A stretch of DNA of 11,379 nt, from NCBI GenBank assembly GCA_025923175.1, contig JAICGL010000068.1, positions 1 to 11,379 of the forward strand. The letters run 5' to 3'. Below are positions 6,548-11,379 of the stretch, piece by piece. The first letter of the stretch is position 1. The number at the start of each line of letters is the position of its first letter. Position numbers and translations under genes: made by a program. The notes under the pieces are model-generated. The model saw only the letters and a program-made list of their open reading frames with translations. It was not told the DNA's origin and made no database searches. Origin of the DNA: Acidimicrobiia bacterium. Its GTDB lineage: Bacteria; Actinomycetota; Acidimicrobiia; IMCC26256; BP-133.

Positions 6548-6563
6548 GGTACGTCTGCGTACC
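6548..6563. promoter_or_regulatory. Perfect dyad (operator candidate) before the copper-like gene
   Basis: GGTACG-TCTG-CGTACC is a perfect 6-bp inverted repeat with a 4-bp spacer, in the 27-bp gap between the sulfotransferase-like stop (6566-6568) and the ATG at 6538. A dimeric regulator bound here would block transcription or initiation of the downstream gene. It does not match the CsoR or RicR operator sequences I remember. Confidence 0.45.
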
Positions 6564-6565
6564 TA

Positions 6566-7291
6566 TTAGGACAAGCCGCCCACGCGAAGGAGCCGGTCGT
6601 ATGCCGCCAGGCAGCGGACCAGGGCCGGTCGGTGCAGGTCGCTTCGCAGCCGTTCCTTCATCTCGTGCGTCGCCTCGGCCCGGGCGGCGTTGGGGCGGGC
6701 CACCCGCCACACCCGGTCGAGCTCAGAGGCGCTCGACATCGCCTCCCGGTCCATCTCCTCGAAGACCGCCGCCTTGGCCTGTGGGTCGGTGTGGTCGTAG
6801 GGCCGGAAGCTCGTCGAGAACCGCCGGTTGACCTCGGCGATGACGTCGCCGAAGCGGTTGACGGTCACGTCGAAGGGCGCAAGCACGACACGCTCGGCGA
6901 CAGGGGTGACCCGGTCGAAGAAGCGGTGGTAGCGGTGCAACTCCTTACCGAGGTCGTCGAGGTGCATGCGGACGGCGTGGGAGGCGACGGCGTCGATCGG
7001 ATGCCGCATCAGGACGACGACCGGTTTGCCGAGCCGCAGCCCCCGAGCGACGTTGGCCCAGCTGTGGGAGTGGCTGGCGATGCGCACCTGCGGGTTCGCG
7101 TGCTCCATCGCCTTGCGGGCAAAGGTGTTGCCGCAGCTCTGGTAGCTCTCGATGACGATGTCGGTGTCGCCGTCGACGAGGAACCATTCGGGGTGCCGCC
7201 GCCGCATCACGGAGCAGTACGCGAGCGGCACCTGCTCGAGGAGTTCGGCGGCCAGGGTACGGGCTCGGGGGGCCAGGCCGGCGGGAGGCAT
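6566..7291 (-). CDS. Sulfotransferase-like protein
   Basis: This is a 241-residue protein. ATG 7291 was chosen because AAGAAGG lies 6 nt upstream. The frame stays open for another 700 nt, but that stretch lies antiphase to the ABC permease and is a shadow. The PAPS 5'-phosphosulfate loop is recognisable as SYQSCGNTFARKAM (49-62), matching the family pattern Y-P-K-S-G-N/T-T. The 3'-phosphate region is recognisable as LMRHPIDAVASHAVRMH (94-110) with R96 and S104. A HSHSWANV segment (74-81) is where family members place a catalytic or substrate-binding His. The usual P-loop lysine is replaced by S52, and the next Ser by C53, which is odd and may alter or abolish transfer. No signal peptide is visible. 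It begins 44 bp after the exporter permease on the same strand, so it may be read through from that operon. The acceptor substrate is unknown. Confidence 0.85.
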   Translation of the reverse strand: MPPAGLAPRARTLAAELLEQVPLAYCSVMRRRHPEWFLVDGDTDIVIESYQSCGNTFARKAMEHANPQVRIASHSHSWANVARGLRLGKPVVVLMRHPIDAVASHAVRMHLDDLGKELHRYHRFFDRVTPVAERVVLAPFDVTVNRFGDVIAEVNRRFSTSFRPYDHTDPQAKAAVFEEMDREAMSSASELDRVWRVARPNAARAEATHEMKERLRSDLHRPALVRCLAAYDRLLRVGGLS

Positions 7292-7335
7292 GTCGAGCCT
7301 TCTTACCACCCGCCGGCCTTCCCCCTGGGACGGGG

Positions 7336-8492
7336 TTACGTGCGCAGAGCGTCGGTGGGGGCGAGACGGGCCGCCCGCAGCGCCGGGTAGAGCCCGGCCA
7401 CCGCGCCGATGAGCAGCGCCGCTCCCATCGCTCCGGCGAGGGCCGGGACGGGCACCGCCACGCCCCACGACCGGCCGGCGGCGTAGGCGGCGGTGATGGC
7501 CGCACCGAGGGCCACGCCGCCGAGCCCACCGGCTCCGGAGAGGAGGAGCGACTCGGCCAGGAACTGGCGGCGGACGTCGCCCCTGGTGGCGCCCAGAGCC
7601 CGGCGCAGGCCGATCTCCGGCCGGCGTTCGAGGACCGAGACGACCATCACGTTGGCCACGCCGACGCCACCCACGATCAAGGCCACGGCCCCGAGGCCGA
7701 GCAACAGTCCGGTGAAGGTCGTGTCGGTGGCGTCCCGAGCGGCGAGGGCGTCGGACGGGCGACTCACCCGTACCTCTTCGGGGTGGCGGGGGTTGGTGGT
7801 CGGCGCCAGTACCGACCGAACGGCGTCGACCTGCGACGGGTCCGTCCGCAGGTAGACCGTCCCCGGAGCGGGGTCGGTGCCGAGCAATTCCTCGGCCACC
7901 GGGAAGCCGACCAGAGCGGACCGGTCGATCTCCGGCGCCAGGGGCAGGGTGTCGAGGATCCCGATCACGGTGAACCAGCGGTCGCCGAGCCACACCCGCC
8001 CGCCGACCCGGTCGATGCCGAGCCGTTCGGCGGCCACCGATCCGAGCACCACGGCCGGGTACCGGTCGGTGGCGGCGTCGAGGAACCGTCCGGACCGCAG
8101 CGTCCCCTCCAGGGTGGCGAGCAGGTTCGGCTGGGCGGCCCGTACGGCGATGCCGCCGGTCTCCGCTTCGGGAATGTGGTCAGTGCGCCGCACATTGGCC
8201 GACACCCGGGTGGTGGCGGCGGTCGACTGCACCGGCCCGATCCGGCTGATCATGCCCGGCGCCTCCTCGGGAAGCTTGGCGTCGTCCCCGAGGATCGTCT
8301 GGCCCGGCTCGACGGTCAGCAGGTTGGTGCCGAGGGCGTCGAGTTCGGCCAGCAGGTTGGTGCGGCTTGAAGCCGAGATGCCGAGGACGGCCACCATGGC
8401 TGCGATCCCGATCGCGATCCCGGCTGCGGAGAGGATCGAGCGCAACCGGCGGGCTTTCAGCCCGCCACCGGCCAGACGCAGAAGGTCCCTCA

Positions 8493-8493
<1 letters not shown>
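7336..8493 (-). CDS. ABC transporter permease, MacB/FtsX family
   Basis: This is a 385-residue inner-membrane subunit with the type VII exporter layout: TM1 (about 21-43, after the Arg-rich LKARRLRSILS), a large extracytoplasmic MacB-type core (about 45-255), then three TM segments in the FtsX domain (about 264-288, 312-340, 347-372). The signature cytosolic loop ERRPEIGLRRALGATRGDV follows TM2, and the C-terminal motif ALRAARLAPTDALRT is typical. Length is close to bacterial MacB-like stand-alone permeases. Its ATG shares one base with the ATPase stop (TGATG), so the two are translationally coupled. Proteins of this class do not move substrate through the membrane segments; they couple ATP hydrolysis to extracytoplasmic work with an adaptor (family knowledge). 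In a monoderm actinomycete it would act with the peptidoglycan-binding adaptor and lipoprotein encoded upstream. Confidence 0.96.
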
Positions 8494-9202
<709 letters not shown>

Positions 9203-9206
<4 letters not shown>

Positions 9207-10258
9207 GCCGGCACCACGACCAACGCAGCGGGCTCCAGGCCGTCGCCCTTCACCTCGACCATGCCGTTGGCGAAGAGGCCGGTCTCGACGGCGATGAGCT
9301 CGTGCGTGTCGGCCAGTTCCACGCCGTAGCCGCCCTCCGCCAGGGCCAGCAGCGCGCCGACCGGCACGGCCAGCACGTTCTCGGCCTTGCGGCGGGTGAA
9401 GGAGACGTCAACCGGGGAACCGTCGAGCCCGTCGGTGGGGCCGCCGGGCGTGATGGTCACCTGGACTTCGGCGTTGCCCCCTCCGCCCTGGTCGTTCCCT
9501 CCGTCGGAAGCCGACGCGCCGACCGACTCCACCGTGCCGGGAATGCGCTTCCCGCCCGGCAGTTCGATCTCGACGGTGTCGCCGGCGGCGATGAGGTCCC
9601 GCTTGGAGGCGTCGAGGCCGACGGTCACGACGGTGGCTGCGGGTGTGGCCGTGAGGACGGCGCCGCCGGGGCGGGCGTCTTCCCCGACATGGCCGGACTG
9701 CGAAGCGACGATCACCGCACCGGGCTGGAACACGATCTCGCCGAGGTCGACGATGCCGTCCTGGTCGAGGCCGGCGGCCTTCTGCCAACGCTTGACGGCG
9801 TCAGTGGTCGCCGCCGTCCAGGCGTCGCCGGTGCCCAGCCCGCTGGTGGTGCCGTAGCCGAGGGCCACGAGGTTCTGCTTGAGCTGCTTGACGTCGACGC
9901 CGCTCATGCCCGGGCCGAGCGTTCGCCAGGCCGGCCGGTCCCCGAAGAGGAGCCGGACCTTGCGGCCGTCCACCTCGTAGAGGGGCTCGCCCCGGTCGAC
10001 GGTGGAGCCGGGGGCCGCCATCCAGGTAAGGGTCCCGTTGGTTCGGTTGACGAGCGGGACGGCGTCGCCGTGACCGAGGGTGCCGTCGACGTCCTGCTGT
10101 TCGACGAGCGTGCGGCGGGTGACCTCGGCCGTGCCGAGGCGGGGCCCGTCGGAGTCATCGGCCTTGGCGCCGCCGCCCGGAAGCCCGGCGACGGCCAGGA
10201 CGCCGACCAGGGCAGCGGCCGTGGCGCTGGCGATGGTGAAGGTCCGGCGGCGGTTCAC
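9203..10258 (-). CDS. Efflux periplasmic-adaptor-like protein with peptidoglycan-binding domain
   Basis: This is a 351-residue HlyD/MacA-type membrane fusion protein. GTG 10258 overlaps the lipoprotein stop by 4 nt (GTGA); a longer open frame upstream is a shadow of the lipoprotein gene. An N-terminal anchor (about 6-27, after NRRR) leads to a beta-barrel/lipoyl half (about 42-105, GTLTWMAAPGSTVDRGEPLYEVDG). A PG_binding_1 domain (about 117-165, SGVDVKQLKQNLVALGY and TTDAVKRWQKAAGL) follows. After it come the second lipoyl half (GAVIVASQSGHVGEDARPGGAVL, about 180-202) and a beta-barrel/membrane-proximal part (about 206-350, VPVGALLAL). The peptidoglycan-binding domain sits where Gram-negative adaptors carry the coiled-coil hairpin that reaches TolC. 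That fits a monoderm wall anchor rather than an outer-membrane channel (inference). A Gly/Asn/Asp-rich loop lies at about 250-262. It is transcribed with the ATPase and permease. Confidence 0.94.
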
Positions 10259-11025
10259 TTTGCACCTCCACCGGCCGGGCCGGCGCCCACGATGACCATC
10301 CCGCCCGTAGCGCCGCCCTTGGCGCCGTCGACCTTGCCGCCGCCGACCGACAGGCCCGCACCGGCCTTCGCGCCGGCCGGGCCGAACGCCGAACCGCAGG
10401 CCTTCTGCGCTTCCTCGAACTTGGGGTCGGACGGGTCGAACCCGCTGTCGCCGTCGATCTTCATCATCACGCCTCCGCCGTCGAAGGTCGGGTCCGGCAT
10501 GTTGATGCCGTGCTCGCGCATACAGCGGGAGAAGGCCAGCGCTTGGTCCTGCATCTCCTGCTGCTGCTCCGGCGACAGGTTCATGGGGCCGACGTCGCCC
10601 ATCAGGTTCTTGCAGGCCTCGTGGGCTTCGGTGAACTTGCTCGTGTCGGCGTCGAGCTTCGTGCCGGCGGAGGCTACGCCCCCGGCCTTGAACGTGACGA
10701 CGCCGGGGCCGCCGCTGGTGTCGGGATCGGGCATGTCGACGCCGTGCTCCCGCATGCAACGGGCGAAGGCCAACATGGCGCCTTCAGGGTTGGTCTTCGT
10801 GTCGTCCTTCTTAGCGGCCTCTTCGGTATCGGCCTCCTTGTCGCCGGCGGTCTTGATGCTGGCAACGCCGTTGTTCGAGCCGGAGCCGGAGCCGCCACAG
10901 GCGGCGCCGGCGGCGAGGCCGGCCGCCAGCAGTATCAGAAGGGGGAGCCGGTGCGACCGGCGGGCCCGGGGGACGGGGGGTGTCCCCCCGACAAAGGCGG
11001 CGTGAGCCGCTTCGGACAGGACCAT
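10255..11025 (-). CDS. Lipoprotein with tandem duplicated CMREHG motif, first gene of exporter operon
   Basis: This is a 256-residue exported protein. After an extended n-region, RARRSHR (20-26) and a hydrophobic core (about 27-42) end in GAAC with likely lipid-anchored C43. The lipobox is loose, with G rather than L at -3. A Gly/Ser/Asn spacer and an acidic-basic low-complexity stretch (about 60-80) lead to two homologous repeats: AFARCMREHGVDMPDPD...EAHEACKNLMG (about 84-143) and AFSRCMREHGINMPDPT...EAQKACGSAFG (about 162-215). Each has two cysteines, which could form a disulfide, and a conserved R-E-H-G. The C-terminal tail is Gly/Ala-rich. I recall this motif from actinomycete proteins beside MacAB-like genes, but its biochemical role is unknown. 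ATG 11025 has AAGGAG 9 nt upstream; residues about 5-20 are encoded by copy 2 of the double-hairpin repeat. The stop overlaps the adaptor GTG. Expression is probably set by the divergent OmpR-type regulator. Confidence 0.9.
   Translation of the reverse strand: MVLSEAAHAAFVGGTPPVPRARRSHRLPLLILLAAGLAAGAACGGSGSGSNNGVASIKTAGDKEADTEEAAKKDDTKTNPEGAMLAFARCMREHGVDMPDPDTSGGPGVVTFKAGGVASAGTKLDADTSKFTEAHEACKNLMGDVGPMNLSPEQQQEMQDQALAFSRCMREHGINMPDPTFDGGGVMMKIDGDSGFDPSDPKFEEAQKACGSAFGPAGAKAGAGLSVGGGKVDGAKGGATGGMVIVGAGPAGGGAK
10965..11010 (-). repeat. Double-hairpin dispersed repeat, copy 2 (in lipoprotein N-terminus)
   Basis: This is the inverted second copy of the 46-bp element at 475-520, with the same two hairpins (gcggc-tcac-gccgc and gggggg-aca-cccccc). 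It lies between the start codon and the signal-peptide n-region of the lipoprotein and is translated as AAHAAFVGGTPPVPRA. The frame of its second half (VGGTPP) matches that of copy 1, while its first half is read one frame away because of a 1-nt indel. Confidence 0.7.
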
Positions 11026-11034
11026 GGGGTGTCA

Positions 11035-11040
11035 CTCCTT
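11035..11040 (-). promoter_or_regulatory. Shine-Dalgarno deciding the lipoprotein start
   Basis: AAGGAG on the - strand lies 9 nt before ATG 11025. No other start codon occurs between this ATG and the hydrophobic signal core. The repeat-encoded n-region must therefore be translated. Confidence 0.7.
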
Positions 11041-11086
11041 CGCAGACGTGTGCGGAACGGTGACCCGGAGTGAACGCTCTCGGCCC

Positions 11087-11130
11087 TAAAACCGCAGTAA
11101 AGCCATCGCTTTATGGCGGCTTTACGCGGC
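11087..11130. promoter_or_regulatory. Array of TAAA/CTTTA half-sites between divergent operons, candidate OmpR-family binding region
   Basis: Four consecutive 11-nt units begin TAAAA (11087), TAAAG (11098), CTTTA (11109) and CTTTA (11120): two tandem pairs facing each other. In the same stretch ccgcagtaaagcc (11092-11104) and ggctttacgcgg (11118-11129) form a 12-bp inverted repeat with one unpaired base. OmpR-family regulators usually bind direct repeats about one helical turn apart (family knowledge). The array lies between the exporter operon (start 11025) and the regulator gene (start 11141), and is markedly AT-richer than its surroundings. It is a natural site for control of both, and may also contain their promoters. 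Confidence 0.5.
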
Positions 11131-11140
11131 GGCGGGCACG

Positions 11141-11379
11141 ATGTGCGCCGTGCGCGTACTGGTTGTGGAAGACGAAGATGCCCTCGCCGATGCGATCGCC
11201 CGCGGTCTGCGCCGGGAGGGGATGGCGGTCGACGTTGCCGGCGACGGTGGCGTCGCCCTTGAGAAGGCCGCCACCAACGGTTACGACGTCGTGGTCCTCG
11301 ACCGGGATCTGCCGGTCGTCCATGGTGACGACGTCTGCCGCATGCTGATCGCCTCGTCGCCGGCGCCGGGCGCGGCCGA
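11141..11379 (+). CDS. Response regulator, OmpR/PhoB type receiver, 3' end cut by window
   Basis: Only the receiver domain's first 79 or so residues are in the window. It opens RVLVVEDEDALADAIARGLRREG with the acidic pocket E-D-E near residues 9-11. The phosphoacceptor Asp lies in VVVLDRDLPVVHGDDVC, the signature of OmpR/CutR-type regulators in actinomycetes. The winged-helix DNA-binding domain would lie beyond the edge, so the subclass is inferred from the receiver sequence. ATG 11141 (MCAVRVL) and GTG 11150 are both in frame; neither has a strong Shine-Dalgarno, so the start is uncertain by three codons. It is divergent from the lipoprotein-exporter operon across a 115-bp region with a half-site array, which suggests it controls that operon and itself. 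A kinase gene probably follows outside the window. Confidence 0.88.
   Translation, partial: MCAVRVLVVEDEDALADAIARGLRREGMAVDVAGDGGVALEKAATNGYDVVVLDRDLPVVHGDDVCRMLIASSPAPGAA

Noticed and set aside
5147..7390. 747-residue open frame on the + strand
   Set aside because: It lies antisense to two genes with clear domains (copper-like protein, sulfotransferase-like). Its product is Arg/Gly/Val-rich without any family motif, as expected for an antisense frame in GC-rich DNA.
7292..7993. N-terminal extension of the sulfotransferase-like frame
   Set aside because: This stretch is Arg/Gly/Pro-rich and runs out of phase through the ABC permease gene. ATG 7291 has a good Shine-Dalgarno directly upstream.
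10259..10759. N-terminal extension of the adaptor frame
   Set aside because: It overlaps the lipoprotein gene out of phase and has His/Arg-rich shadow composition. GTG 10258 forms a GTGA overlap and precedes a normal anchor segment.
11070..11348. 92-residue + strand frame at the right edge
   Set aside because: It is out of phase with the receiver-domain frame that starts at 11141 and shows the response-regulator motifs. It is also Arg/Pro-rich without motif.

Overview
The window is very GC-rich (roughly 70%) with strong third-position G/C bias. It carries GTG and TTG starts, tightly overlapping genes, an ECF sigma factor, a membrane-anchored S13 carboxypeptidase with a long Pro/Ala linker, and an ABC exporter whose adaptor has a peptidoglycan-binding domain. 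This points to a high-GC actinomycete (Actinomycetota). An Acidimicrobiia-like lineage is a guess that the sequence alone cannot settle.

Layout. Positions 1-2111 (+ strand) hold a compact regulatory operon: the C-terminal part of a sensor histidine kinase cut by the window edge, a NarL-type response regulator with a TTG start that overlaps it by 4 nt, and 10 bp later a hemerythrin-like di-iron protein. From 2126 to 11025 every gene is on the - strand. In transcription order these are: a lipoprotein with a tandemly duplicated Cys motif, a peptidoglycan-binding efflux adaptor, a MacB/LolD-type ATPase, a MacB/FtsX-type permease (the four joined by 1-4 nt overlaps), a sulfotransferase-like protein, a membrane-anchored His-rich protein with a SURNod19-like / type-2-copper-monooxygenase-like domain, a D-Ala-D-Ala carboxypeptidase (DacB/PBP4 family), an ECF sigma factor and a small secreted protein. 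At the right edge an OmpR-type response regulator begins on the + strand, divergent from the lipoprotein-exporter operon.

How the genes may work together. The right half looks like an envelope export module (lipoprotein, adaptor, ATPase, permease). It is probably controlled by the divergent OmpR-type regulator through a 44-bp array of TAAA/CTTTA half-sites in the shared promoter region. The left half is an independent two-component system with a co-transcribed hemerythrin. The middle holds cell-envelope genes (carboxypeptidase, copper-enzyme-like protein, ECF sigma).

The least ordinary signals are four. (i) A 46-bp double-hairpin element occurs twice, once inside the kinase and once, inverted, between the start codon and signal peptide of the lipoprotein; both copies are translated in frame. 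(ii) A perfect 17-bp inverted repeat is embedded in the dacB coding sequence. (iii) The 562-residue copper-monooxygenase-like membrane protein has a His-rich linker. (iv) The operator-like arrays lie upstream of the exporter and of the copper-like gene. No gap without a gene exceeds 300 bp; the gaps are 2112-2125, 2366-2430, 3010-3125, 4710-4849, 6539-6565, 7292-7335 and 11026-11140. I saw no tRNA, rRNA, CRISPR array, insertion sequence or phage gene.
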